The notes below the pieces were generated by a model. The model searched no databases, was not told where the DNA came from, and saw nothing but the letters and a program-made list of their open reading frames with translations. The position numbers were made by a program, and so were the translations under genes. This document shows positions 35,980 through 45,056 of a stretch of 64,000 nucleotides of DNA, in pieces. The DNA comes from Shewanella putrefaciens (GTDB taxonomy: Bacteria; Pseudomonadota; Gammaproteobacteria; Enterobacterales; Shewanellaceae), in NCBI RefSeq assembly GCF_016406305.1, contig NZ_CP066369.1:576501-640500 (forward strand). Reading direction: 5' to 3'. Positions within the stretch are counted from its first letter, which is position 1. Every line of letters starts with the position of its first letter.

Positions 35980-38850
35980 TTACTGCTTGGCTGCGTTTGC
36001 AAGCTGGGCATCTCGCTCCAGTAGCGGCTTTAGGAAACGCGCCGTGTGGGAGCTTGGGTGCTGGGCAACTTCTTCGGGAGTGCCTGTGGCTAAAATCATC
36101 CCGCCGCCACCGCCGCCCTCTGGGCCTAAGTCGATAATCCAGTCCGCAGTTTTGATCACATCCAGATTATGCTCAATCACCACTATAGTATTGCCGTGGG
36201 ATTTCAGGCGATGTAATACGTCGAGCAGCAGTTGAATATCGGCAAAGTGTAAGCCCGTGGTCGGTTCATCCAAGATATATAAGGTTTTACCCGTATCCCG
36301 TTTGGAGAGCTCCTTGGCGAGTTTGACCCTTTGAGCCTCACCGCCCGACAGTGTGGTCGCACTTTGGCCTAACCGCACATAGGACAAACCTACATCCATC
36401 AGGGTTTGCAATTTACGGGCAATCGCAGGCACGGCATCGAAAAATTCCCGCGCATCCTCAACCGTCATTTGCAGCACTTCGTGGATGTTTTTACCTTTAT
36501 AGCGCACTTCTAAGGTTTCGCGGTTATAGCGTTTGCCCTTACAGGCATCGCAGGGCACATACACATCGGGGAGGAAGTGCATTTCAACCTTGATTAAGCC
36601 ATCACCCTGACATGCCTCGCAGCGTCCACCTTTAACGTTAAAGGAGAAACGGCCGACCTGATAACCACGGGTACGCGACTCTTGGGTGCCGGCAAAAATT
36701 TCACGGATCGGGGTGAATATGCCCGTGTAGGTTGCCGGGTTTGAGCGTGGCGTGCGGCCAATCGGGCTCTGGTCGATATCGACGACTTTATCGCACTGAT
36801 CCATACCGACAATGCGGTCATATGGGGAGGGTTCATCTACGGTCGCGCCGTTCAATTCCCTGTGGGCGATTTTAAAGAAGGTATCGTTGATTAGCGTCGA
36901 TTTCCCCGAGCCTGACACGCCCGTCACGCAGGTGAATAGGCCAATGGGAATGGTTAAATCCACATTGCGCAGGTTATTGCCGCGGGCGCCAAAGAGTTCG
37001 ATCACTTGGCTCGCATCGAAGGGGGTGCGGGGGATATCGATGTGAATATTGCGTTTGCCAGAAATATATTGCCCAGTAACTGATTCTTCACAGGCGATAA
37101 TTTTTTCAATCGGGCCGTCGCAAATCACTTCGCCGCCGTGTACACCAGCGCCGGGGCCGATATCGATCACGTGATCCGCCATGCGGATTGCATCTTCATC
37201 GTGCTCGACCACAATCACAGTGTTGCCTAAATCCCGCAGGTGGATAAGCGTCTGCAGCAGACGTTCGTTATCCCTTTGGTGTAGACCAATGGAAGGTTCA
37301 TCGAGCACATACATTACCCCGACCAATCCCGCGCCAATTTGGCTGGCGAGACGGATACGCTGGGCTTCACCGCCCGAAAGGGTTTCGGCGGAGCGTGACA
37401 GGCTTAAATAATTGAGCCCCACATTGACCAAGAAACCTAAACGGTCGCGCACTTCCTTAAGGATTTTTTCGGCAATTTGTGCCTTTTGGCCGCTAAATTC
37501 GAGCTTATCGAAATAGTCTAGGGCTTCACCAATCGACCAAGTGGTCAATTTAGGTAGGTTAAGGTCGCCAATAAACACATGGCGCGCTTCTTCTCGCAGA
37601 CGGGAACCGCCACAGCTTTGACAAGCTTGAGTGTTGATAAACTTGGCTAATTCATCCCGAACCGAGTTGCTTTCTGTCTCACGGTAGCGCCTGTCCATAT
37701 TGTTGAGAATGCCTTCGAAGGGATGGTTACGCACCACCACATCGCCGCGGTCATTCATATATTTAAAGGCAATACTGTCTTTTCCCGAGCCATAAAGTAC
37801 GATTTTGCGCACATTATCGCTCAGTTGTTCGAAGGGCACTTCGACGTCAAACTTATAGTGCTCGGCGAGTGAGCTTAGCATCTGGAAGTAATAGAAGTTA
37901 CGTCTATCCCAGCCGCGAATCGCACCGCCCGCCAGTGACAGTTCAGTGTTGGTAATGACACGTTCCGGGTCGAAAAATTGCTGCACCCCTAAACCATCAC
38001 AGGTTGGGCAGGCGCCGGCGGGATTGTTAAAGGAGAAAATCCGTGGCTCTAGCTCTGCCATCGAATAACCACAGTGGGGGCAGGCGAAGTTGGCGGAGAA
38101 GATCAGTTCCTCCGGCTTAGCTCCATTGTTGGCATCGTCCATACTGGCGACGACCGCAATCCCGCCGGAAAGCTCGAGTGCGGTTTCAAAGGATTCGGCG
38201 AGGCGCTGGGCAATATCGTCGCGCACCTTAAAGCGGTCGACTACGACTTCAATGGTGTGTTTTACGTGTAGATCTAAGGTTGGTGGATCGGTTAAATCAC
38301 AGACTTCCCCATCGATGCGGGCGCGGATATAGCCTTGCGCGGCTAAACCTTCGAGTAATTTAACGTGCTCACCCTTGCGACCATTGACGACCGGAGCTAA
38401 TAGCATCAAACGGCTGTCTTGGGGCATTTCGAGTACTTTGTCCACCATCTGGCTAACCGTTTGTGCCGCCAGTGGTTGGCCGTGGGTGGGGCAACGCGGC
38501 TCACCCACGCGGGCAAATAGCAAGCGCAGGTAGTCGTAGATTTCGGTAATAGTGCCCACGGTTGAGCGTGGGTTATGGGAGGTGGATTTTTGTTCGATGG
38601 AGATAGCCGGGCTTAAGCCTTCGATATGGTCGACATCGGGCTTTTCCATCAAACTTAAAAATTGGCGAGCATAGGCTGACAGGGACTCGACATAACGTCG
38701 CTGGCCTTCGGCGTATAAAGTATCAAATGCAAGGGAAGATTTGCCTGAACCTGATAACCCTGTGATAACAATCAGTTTATCCCTTGGGATAGTCAGGTTG
38801 ATATTTTTGAGATTGTGGGTGCGTGCGCCGCGTATTTCAATCTTATCCAT
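35980..38850 (-). CDS. uvrA: Excinuclease ABC subunit A
   Basis: A 956-residue DNA-damage recognition ATPase for nucleotide excision repair. Two ABC modules are present: [12 protein letters not shown] near residue 32 and [11 protein letters not shown] near 640. Signature sequences are [20 protein letters not shown] and [21 protein letters not shown]. Zinc modules include [15 protein letters not shown] and [11 protein letters not shown]. Length is like E. coli UvrA (940) with a slightly longer tail. No LexA box (CTG-N10-CAG) was found upstream by eye. Confidence 0.97.
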   Translation of the reverse strand: MDKIEIRGARTHNLKNINLTIPRDKLIVITGLSGSGKSSLAFDTLYAEGQRRYVESLSAYARQFLSLMEKPDVDHIEGLSPAISIEQKSTSHNPRSTVGTITEIYDYLRLLFARVGEPRCPTHGQPLAAQTVSQMVDKVLEMPQDSRLMLLAPVVNGRKGEHVKLLEGLAAQGYIRARIDGEVCDLTDPPTLDLHVKHTIEVVVDRFKVRDDIAQRLAESFETALELSGGIAVVASMDDANNGAKPEELIFSANFACPHCGYSMAELEPRIFSFNNPAGACPTCDGLGVQQFFDPERVITNTELSLAGGAIRGWDRRNFYYFQMLSSLAEHYKFDVEVPFEQLSDNVRKIVLYGSGKDSIAFKYMNDRGDVVVRNHPFEGILNNMDRRYRETESNSVRDELAKFINTQACQSCGGSRLREEARHVFIGDLNLPKLTTWSIGEALDYFDKLEFSGQKAQIAEKILKEVRDRLGFLVNVGLNYLSLSRSAETLSGGEAQRIRLASQIGAGLVGVMYVLDEPSIGLHQRDNERLLQTLIHLRDLGNTVIVVEHDEDAIRMADHVIDIGPGAGVHGGEVICDGPIEKIIACEESVTGQYISGKRNIHIDIPRTPFDASQVIELFGARGNNLRNVDLTIPIGLFTCVTGVSGSGKSTLINDTFFKIAHRELNGATVDEPSPYDRIVGMDQCDKVVDIDQSPIGRTPRSNPATYTGIFTPIREIFAGTQESRTRGYQVGRFSFNVKGGRCEACQGDGLIKVEMHFLPDVYVPCDACKGKRYNRETLEVRYKGKNIHEVLQMTVEDAREFFDAVPAIARKLQTLMDVGLSYVRLGQSATTLSGGEAQRVKLAKELSKRDTGKTLYILDEPTTGLHFADIQLLLDVLHRLKSHGNTIVVIEHNLDVIKTADWIIDLGPEGGGGGGMILATGTPEEVAQHPSSHTARFLKPLLERDAQLANAAKQ

Positions 38851-39207
38851 CTATCGCTCAAGTCTTATGCTTAAAAAAATGAGCACAAGTATCGCACAGT
38901 TCCGCCGCTGAGTTTAGTTGATTCTGTGATCTCACCCCGAGTCCGATAAGCGTTCCTCGGTGCGCCTCAATTGGTGCAAGCTTATCCCAATGGCTTTGCC
39001 CTTTGCGCCATGGGCTTTTTGCATGTGAGCCCTTGGGCTTAGTTTGGGTTTGCATATTTGGCGCGACATATTAGTAGGCGATTGCAGATTTTTAGAAATT
39101 AATAACCAGTGTCAACACTGTGGCTTAGGCCACGATTTCCTTTTGAGCAAATCCTTTTGGGTGTGGTAACATGCGCCCCTTAAAAGACTTCAATCCAGGG
39201 CAAAATC
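38851..39207. other. Divergent intergenic region uvrA / MFS gene
   Basis: It contains adjacent dyads CAGTGT-CA-ACACTG (39107-39120) and GTGGC-TTAG-GCCAC (39120-39133), a possible operator or leader hairpin for the MFS gene. A 65-codon minus-strand frame (38858-39055) has no ribosome site or family features and is not called. Confidence 0.5.
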
Positions 39208-40575
39208 ATGGGTAACAACGGACTTTCGAGTACTGAGAAAAAAGTCGCGTTTTCTTTAGCCAGTGTATTTGGTTTGCGTATGATGGGCTTGTTTATGATC
39301 ATGCCCGTCTTTGCGCTTTATGGTCAGCACCTCGAAGGCTTTTCGCCCCTGTGGGTGGGTATTGCTATTGGCGCCTATGGTCTGACTCAAGCCGTGCTGC
39401 AAATCCCTATGGGGATTTTATCTGACAAATATGGTCGTAAGCCGATTATTCTCGGTGGCTTAGTGTTGTTTGCTATTGGTAGTGTTATCGCCGCGAACGC
39501 AGAGACTATCTATGGTGTGGTTTTTGGCCGTGCCGTGCAGGGTATGGGAGCCATTGCCGCCGCTGTGCTGGCGCTTGCCGCGGATTTAACCCGCGATGAA
39601 CAGCGTACTAAAGTCATGGCGATTATTGGCATGTGTATCGGGTTATCTTTTGCCCTGTCTTTGCTAATGGGGCCGATAGTCGCGCAGCATCTTGGGTTGA
39701 CTGGATTGTTTTGGTTAACTGCGGTATTTGCCATTGTCGGTATGCTGTTGATCCAGTTTTTAGTGCCTAATCCCATCACTCAGGCGCCGAAGGGAGACAC
39801 TCTAGCGACGCCCGCTAAGCTCAAACGTATGTTCCTTGAGCCGCAATTATTTAGGCTTAACGCTGGGATTTTTATCCTGCATTTAGTCTTAACCGCAGTA
39901 TTTGTGGCACTGCCGCTGGATCTGGTGGATGCGGGACTCGTGAAAGAAAAGCATTGGATGCTGTATTTCCCCGCCTTTGTGGGCGCATTTATTTTGATGG
40001 TGCCGTTAATCATCATAGGGGTTAAGCGCAAAAATACTAAGGCGATGTTCCAAATTGCTTTAGTGATCATGATAGTGTCATTGCTGGCGATGGCCGCATT
40101 TGCGAGCAATCTCTGGGTATTGAGTTTTGCCGTGGTGCTGTTCTTCACAGGGTTTAACTATTTAGAAGCCTCACTGCCCAGTTTGATCGCCAAATTTTGC
40201 CCTGTCGGCGAAAAGGGCTCGGCCATGGGTGTGTATTCTACCAGCCAGTTTTTAGGGGCTTTTTGTGGTGGTATGCTCGGTGGCGGCGCATTCCAGCTTG
40301 TGGGCGCTGTCGGGGTCTTTATTGTTGCCGTGATCTTAATGTCTATTTGGTTATTCCTGACATTAGGCATGCAAAACCCAGTGCTGTTAAAGAGTTACAC
40401 GTTAGAAGCCGAAGTGAAAGACAAGGCGCAAGCGCGGGATATGGCGACTCAGCTATCGCAACTGATGGGCGTGGTTGAAGCCATAGTCGTGCTGGACGAG
40501 AAAGTGGCTTATCTTAAGGTGGACGAGCATTTCGATTTAAGAGAAGCACGAGCTGTGTTAGGCTCTGCTCAATAA
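39208..40575 (+). CDS. MFS transporter with C-terminal YAM domain, YajR-like
   Basis: A 455-residue inner-membrane protein. Twelve helices span residues about 10-390, with the MFS motif A GILSDKYGRKPIILGG near residue 72. The last 65 residues (EVKDKAQARDMATQLSQLMGVVEAIVVLDEKVAYLKVD) match the small ferredoxin-like YAM domain that distinguishes E. coli YajR (454 residues). The transported substrate is unknown even for YajR. It lies between uvrA and ssb, which are divergent neighbours in enteric bacteria. Confidence 0.88.
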   Translation: MGNNGLSSTEKKVAFSLASVFGLRMMGLFMIMPVFALYGQHLEGFSPLWVGIAIGAYGLTQAVLQIPMGILSDKYGRKPIILGGLVLFAIGSVIAANAETIYGVVFGRAVQGMGAIAAAVLALAADLTRDEQRTKVMAIIGMCIGLSFALSLLMGPIVAQHLGLTGLFWLTAVFAIVGMLLIQFLVPNPITQAPKGDTLATPAKLKRMFLEPQLFRLNAGIFILHLVLTAVFVALPLDLVDAGLVKEKHWMLYFPAFVGAFILMVPLIIIGVKRKNTKAMFQIALVIMIVSLLAMAAFASNLWVLSFAVVLFFTGFNYLEASLPSLIAKFCPVGEKGSAMGVYSTSQFLGAFCGGMLGGGAFQLVGAVGVFIVAVILMSIWLFLTLGMQNPVLLKSYTLEAEVKDKAQARDMATQLSQLMGVVEAIVVLDEKVAYLKVDEHFDLREARAVLGSAQ

Positions 40576-40683
40576 TATCTGGTCCGCCGTGTGGGTTTTG
40601 GGGAAGCTGATTTTCCTCTATGGCGATAAAGATAAACAACATACTGAATTAATAGATTATTTAAAGAATCGCAGGAGATTTCA

Positions 40684-41394
40684 ATGGCCAGTCGTGGTGT
40701 TAACAAGGTAATTTTGGTTGGCAATTTGGGACAAGATCCAGAAGTACGTTATATGCCAAACGGTAACGCAGTCGCTAACATCACAGTGGCGACCAGCGAA
40801 TCGTGGAAGGACCAACAGGGTCAGCAGCAGGAGCGTACTGAATGGCACCGTGTGGTTCTGTTCGGTAAATTAGCTGAGATTACCGGCGAATATTTACGTA
40901 AAGGTTCACAGGTTTACCTCGAAGGTAAATTACAAACCCGTAAGTGGAAAGACCAAAGCGGTCAAGATCGCTATAGCACTGAAGTGGTTATAGATCAAAG
41001 CGGTAGCATGCAAATGCTAGGTAGCCGTGGTCAAGGTGGTCAAGCACAAGGCGCGCCAATGGGCGGCGGCATGCCACAAAACACAGGTTACCAATCTGCA
41101 CCACAACAGGCGGCTCCTGCACAAAATCAATATGCGCCAGCGCCTCAAGCGGCACCTGCTTACCAAGCGCCAGCTCAGCAACAATATGCTGCGCCAGCAC
41201 CTGCCCAGCAAACCTATGGTCAGCAACAGGCACAGCCTCACGCTCAGCCACAGCAAGGTGGTTATGCGCCTAAGCCACAGGCTGCACCAGCTTATCAAGC
41301 GCCAGCAGCTCCAGCACAACGTCCAGCACCACAGCCACAGCAAAACTTCACTCCAGATTTGGATGATGGCTGGGATGACGATATTCCCTTTTAA
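40684..41394 (+). CDS. ssb: Single-stranded DNA-binding protein
   Basis: A 236-residue protein that coats single-stranded DNA in replication and repair. The OB fold covers residues 1-110 ([33 protein letters not shown]). Residues about 120-220 form an unusually long linker made of Gln, Ala, Pro and Tyr, and the tail ends in DDDIPF, the partner-binding tip. E. coli SSB has 178 residues, so the linker here is about 60 residues longer. AGGAG precedes the ATG, and a terminator lies at 41485. Confidence 0.97.
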   Translation: MASRGVNKVILVGNLGQDPEVRYMPNGNAVANITVATSESWKDQQGQQQERTEWHRVVLFGKLAEITGEYLRKGSQVYLEGKLQTRKWKDQSGQDRYSTEVVIDQSGSMQMLGSRGQGGQAQGAPMGGGMPQNTGYQSAPQQAAPAQNQYAPAPQAAPAYQAPAQQQYAAPAPAQQTYGQQQAQPHAQPQQGGYAPKPQAAPAYQAPAAPAQRPAPQPQQNFTPDLDDGWDDDIPF

Positions 41395-41484
41395 TTTACA
41401 GTAAATCTAATAATGTAGATTTAGCCGTTATTTTAGATACGCGTAGTCGGTAAAGTGTAAATACAGCTATTGTCTAACATTATC

Positions 41485-41514
41485 AAAGCCCTGCAATAAT
41501 TTGCGGGGCTTTTG
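41485..41514 (+). terminator. Terminator after ssb
   Basis: AAAGCCCTGCAA and TTGCGGGGCTTT pair with one G-T around a four-base loop and are followed by T residues. Confidence 0.88.
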
Positions 41515-41554
41515 CTTTTGGGGATGTGAGATAGCTATCGCAAGCAAAAGAGTT

Positions 41555-41992
41555 GTGAGCACTATCTTTGTTCTCGCAAAGCTCATTTTGCAGATAATTC
41601 AGCAAAGGATTAACTACTTGCACTCCAGTGACACGCCGACTTTGGTTTTACAAAAGAGTCATCCATGAGAACTCGACGGCGGCATCCATGCCGCCAACGG
41701 TCACTTCCATGCAAGTGCTTAATCTCGTTAATCCTTGAGTATACCTGTAGCTCAATTTAAGAATGGGTGTTTCGGTAGGACGGTGAGCGCTATCTTTGTT
41801 CTCGCAAAGATCATTTTACAGATGATTCGGCAAAGGATTAACCACTTACATTCCAGTGACACGCCGTTAACTCATCCATGAGGGCTCGACGGCGGCATCC
41901 ATGCCGCCAACGGTCACTTCCATGCAAGTGTTTAATCTCGTTAATCCTTGAGTATATCTGTCGTTCAATTTAAGAATGAGGGCTCGGTAAGG
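41555..41992 (+). repeat. Tandem direct repeat, 228-bp unit, two copies
   Basis: Copy 1 is 41555-41782 and copy 2 is 41783-41992, nearly 90 percent alike with a short deletion in copy 2. Each has nested inverted repeats: AAGGATTAAC with GTTAATCCTT outside, ACTTGCA with TGCAAGT inside (imperfect in copy 2), and GGCGGCATCCATGCCGCC in the centre (41678-41695 and 41891-41908). Part of the unit recurs inverted at 21684-21728. Confidence 0.9.
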
Positions 41993-42050
41993 CTCTTTTG
42001 AACGACCTACAGCAACTTCCCTGGGGATGGTATTCTTTTAGTTTTGAGTT

Positions 42051-42140
42051 ATTAAAAGTAAAAAGAGTTGTGGGTATCCCGCTTTTACCTGGTCATTAAA
42101 AGCAAAAAAGAGTAGTGGGTGTCCCCGCTTTTCCTCGAGC
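42051..42140 (+). repeat. 44-46 bp tandem duplication
   Basis: The segment at 42051-42094 (ATTAAAAGTAAAAAGAGT, then a G/T-rich stretch and CCCGCTTTTACC) is repeated with changes at 42095-42140. Each copy can fold through AAAAGC and GCTTTT. Confidence 0.75.
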
Positions 42141-42331
42141 TTAAAAGAATGATAAAGCTAAAACAATATCAAGTGATTACCCACCAAACTGTATAAAAAA
42201 CCGCTACCGCAAAAAAGCAAATTCCTATAGCATCATTTATACCAATTGACACGGATGTGGCAGAGGCTAAGTCCAACAAGCGATTTATGCCTTGTAAACA
42301 GCACATAAATATTCAGATGTTAGGAATTACT

Positions 42332-42949
42332 ATGAAATTATTGATGTTTTTTTCTCTTTCTTTGTTTTTGACTTCATGTGCAGCACCACTAAGTCAGCAA
42401 TATGATACTTTAAAAAACAAAACGCCCTGTTGCACAAAATACTCAGATATTGATTACGTTCCTTTTGGTCTAAAGAATCAGAAATTTGACCTAAATGACA
42501 AATCGCCAGTATTTGCCCTTGGTAAAGATAAAAGTTATTTCAAAGGTTTTAGTTTGCCAGATACATCAGGAAAGTACTTTTACATTAAGAGCTATTTTAA
42601 TGGTATGTTTATTGGGCAATATTTCGACCCAATATTTTTTGAGCTAAACGAAAAATTTGAATTGTTGGAAGCATTTTCTTTAAAAATGGAATTTATAGAT
42701 GCAAATATTTTTGATGATTCAAATGCACATATGGCAGGAGTGTTCAAACCCAATGCCGAAGCTCGGTACCTTTTGGTTTTAACGGCAGATTTAGGAATTG
42801 AAGCGCCAGTAGCTGAAACATCTCCTTCGGTTTCTACATATATGGTGGGGAATACTGTAAATGTGATGCCTGTGGGGGGAAACACCATACAACTAGAGAA
42901 GTCACCGATTGGTAGTCTTTCTATAGAATTAAAGAGCATTGTTGATTAA
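42332..42949 (+). CDS. Hypothetical lipoprotein, possibly MalM-like
   Basis: A 205-residue envelope protein with a signal peptide and lipobox (LTSC, Cys at residue 16). Residues about 50-120 (KSPVFALGKDKSYFKGFSLPD, then FYIKSYFNG and YFDPIFFELNEKF) resemble the beta-sandwich part of MalM-type proteins, where SYFK.F.LP precedes a strand and a P..F.L segment. That similarity is tentative. It is AT-rich compared with its neighbours. TTAGGA precedes the ATG at 42332; the upstream open part from 42257 is not believed. Confidence 0.65.
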   Translation: MKLLMFFSLSLFLTSCAAPLSQQYDTLKNKTPCCTKYSDIDYVPFGLKNQKFDLNDKSPVFALGKDKSYFKGFSLPDTSGKYFYIKSYFNGMFIGQYFDPIFFELNEKFELLEAFSLKMEFIDANIFDDSNAHMAGVFKPNAEARYLLVLTADLGIEAPVAETSPSVSTYMVGNTVNVMPVGGNTIQLEKSPIGSLSIELKSIVD

Positions 42950-43377
42950 ATCATTTCGTAGAACGCAATAACCCCTAAGTGTCTGGCCTATTAGACAATT
43001 TTAGTCACTGTTCGCTTGAAGGTAAGTAGCATATTTTGCTAGGACATATATGGTTACCTCGGGTTTAGCAAGGCGAATGTCCTATTTTGTTCAAACTACA
43101 TTTACGTTAATCGATAATTCACCTTTCACAACGGAGTATCAGTCGTTAATGATTCGCGGTCTTGCGACCTGATGTTAAAAATAAAGGGCCGGCGTCAGTT
43201 CCGCCCTAATGAGATCCAAATTGACGTCTTACCCTCCTTGACAGCCATATAACCTCGAAGGCCACTGTCTCGGTCAGGTTTTGGGTAAGACAAACCGTTT
43301 AACTCATTAATACCATTACCGCTGTTGTGCTTGGATGGACGTTAGCTACTTTTTATTCATGCTTTAAATTTATGACC

Positions 43378-43515
43378 TTAGGCCGCCATTTTACACGCCT
43401 TATTCATATCAAATACTTGTCCGCGGCTCATCACCACAAACACCATCCGAGCCATCTTATTTGCCAAGGCGACCGTCACTTTGCAGGTGTGTTGACGTTG
43501 TTTAAGCCGTTGTAG
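43378..43515 (-). pseudogene. IS110-family transposase, C-terminal remnant
   Basis: The minus strand encodes LQRLKQRQHTCKVTVALANKMARMVFVVMSRGQ in pieces, then a stop at 43378. VALANKMAR followed by a hydrophobic stretch and SRGQ is the usual end of IS110/IS1111 transposases, which are about 320-350 residues long. Only about 45 codons remain; before 43515 the frame turns into unrelated low-complexity sequence. The element cannot move by itself. Confidence 0.75.
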
Positions 43516-44140
43516 CAAAAAGAGCACAAAAAGAGCGGGCAGGCATAACTTTTATGCCTTAATGATTTACCGATAGCATCATATCTTATGGAATACACCA
43601 TCCCTCGGAGTTGCCGTACTGCATTTATCGAGACACCCATTGTTAAATTTTGCAATGCTGATGGTTATAGGTATTAACAGCCAAAGCCGAAGTGACAGAA
43701 TACACCTCCCCTCGGAGTTGCCGCAGGGCATTTGCGTTCGTTGCGTGAGCGAGGCATGGATGCCGAGATAGTGTCAGTCGAATCAGGGACGAGCGTCTGA
43801 CGCGATAGCATAAGGACGCTTAATGCCCAAGGGGCTTTCAACTCCGATAGGGGCGTCTTGGAGAATCCAAGGGCGAAGGCCTACGGCCGCTTTGAGCGCG
43901 AGATAGGGATATCGAGCTGGCGATTTAACATGGACGTTTTTGATAGGACGAGCAGTCCTCCTTGGTCGACTCTTTATTAAAAAATCAGGGGGTGAAGCCC
44001 CACGACTTTGATCCAAACGAAGTTTGGAAAGCTTTAAATTCGATATTCCTAGTGTTCGCTAGTGTAAATTTAATGGCTTAATTTGATGCTAAAGCCAGTT
44101 GGTTAAATGATTAAACAACAGCCAGTTAGCTCAAAGCTGG

Positions 44141-44167
44141 ATTCCCGCTTAACAGCATTGCGGGAAT
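44141..44167. repeat. Hairpin ATTCCCGC ... GCGGGAAT
   Basis: ATTCCCGC (44141-44148) and GCGGGAAT (44160-44167) form a perfect 8-bp stem with an 11-base loop, about 75 bases past the end of fre. There is no clear T-run, so it may be an intergenic palindromic repeat rather than a terminator. Confidence 0.5.
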
Positions 44168-44243
44168 GACGCTGAATGAGTGGCTGGCTGTATTAGACTG
44201 ATGGCTAACGATATAGACTGATAAATACAAACAAATCAACGCG

Positions 44244-44942
44244 TTATTTGATAAACGCGAACGCATCTCCGTAGAGATGCGCTTCCTCAACGCCAATCTC
44301 ACGGAAGATTTCCCTTGCGGCACCTACCATATCGAAACGGCCGGCGATATAGATGTCGTAGCCGTTTAAGCTGACAAAATCCTGTTTGATTTGGGCTAAC
44401 AAATTGGCAGTTTTACCCTGCCAGTTGGCGGGGGCTTCTTCGATGACTGGGACAAAGTGTAGCCAAGGGTAAGCGTCGTGCCATTGGCGGGCGATGGTCT
44501 CAAAATACATGGCATCTTGGGTGCGACAACCCCAATACAGAGTGGTTTCAACCTGTTGACCTAGGGCGATTTGCTGCTCGACGATACTCTTAATGTAAGA
44601 GAAACCAGTGCCGCCGGCGATTAACAGGCGAGGGCGGATGCTCTCGTGACGTAGGTGGGCTTCGCCGCCTGGGGCTTCGATATCGATATGGCTGCTGGTT
44701 TTTAAACGCTCGACCACTTGCATTGGGTAGCTTTCGCTGACGGCGGCGCCAATGTGTAACTCAATAAACTCGGCATTGGGCGCTGACGCGATAGAGAAGG
44801 GGCGTTTATCTTTTTCACCCATAACAACACATAAGTATTGTCCCGCTTGAAAATCGAAGGCGGTTTCTGGCTTTAACAACACTTGATAAACGGCGTCGTT
44901 AAATGGGCTAACTTTCTCTATCTTACAGCGTATGGTTTTCAT
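44244..44942 (-). CDS. fre: NAD(P)H-flavin reductase
   Basis: A 232-residue cytoplasmic enzyme that reduces free FMN, FAD or riboflavin with NAD(P)H. RPFSIASAP near residue 48 is the flavin-binding signature of the ferredoxin-reductase family, GGTGFSYIKSIVEQ near 111 is the nucleotide-binding loop, and IAGRFDMVGAAREIF is the conserved C-terminal part. Length equals E. coli Fre (233). ATG at 44942 follows AAAGGAAG. It lies directly downstream of ubiD, the same order as in E. coli. Confidence 0.93.
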   Translation of the reverse strand: MKTIRCKIEKVSPFNDAVYQVLLKPETAFDFQAGQYLCVVMGEKDKRPFSIASAPNAEFIELHIGAAVSESYPMQVVERLKTSSHIDIEAPGGEAHLRHESIRPRLLIAGGTGFSYIKSIVEQQIALGQQVETTLYWGCRTQDAMYFETIARQWHDAYPWLHFVPVIEEAPANWQGKTANLLAQIKQDFVSLNGYDIYIAGRFDMVGAAREIFREIGVEEAHLYGDAFAFIK

Positions 44943-45056
44943 CAAACTTCCTTTGCACCTTTGATCAACGTTATGTGTTTAGGTGTCGCTTTAGCGGCCG
45001 ATTATTGGCCTATTCTCTTGGCTTAAGTGGGTACTTGAGTATGTGCTTAAGCTGAA

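Larger units (their letters stand above)
41395..42331. other. Repeat-rich intergenic region after ssb
   Basis: It contains the ssb terminator, two tandem copies of a 228-bp unit (41555-41992), a 44-bp tandem duplication (42051-42140) and an attC-like segment before the lipoprotein gene (about 42270-42327). No plausible coding frame was seen. Confidence 0.7.
42950..44243. other. Long non-coding region with IS remnant and dispersed repeats
   Basis: It holds the 3' stump of an IS110-family transposase and its downstream non-coding DNA (about 42970-43515), one copy of the TTTATCGAGACACCC motif (43622-43651), two copies of a CCCTCGGAGTTGCCG repeat (43591-43626 and 43700-43735), the palindrome GGCATGGATGCC (43753-43764), and a hairpin at 44141-44167. 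Open frames here lack ribosome sites and are not called. Confidence 0.65.

Noticed and set aside
38858..39055. Minus-strand frame of 65 codons between uvrA and the MFS gene
   Set aside because: No ribosome site, no recognisable domain, and it sits where the divergent promoters belong. A real small protein cannot be excluded.
38851..39207. LexA box upstream of uvrA
   Set aside because: Searched by eye for CTG-N10-CAG near uvrA and ssb. The dyad at 39107 has CAG outside and CTG inside, which is the wrong order.
43783..44016. Minus-strand open frame in the repeat-rich stretch
   Set aside because: No ribosome site or family features; it lies in non-coding DNA among dispersed repeats.
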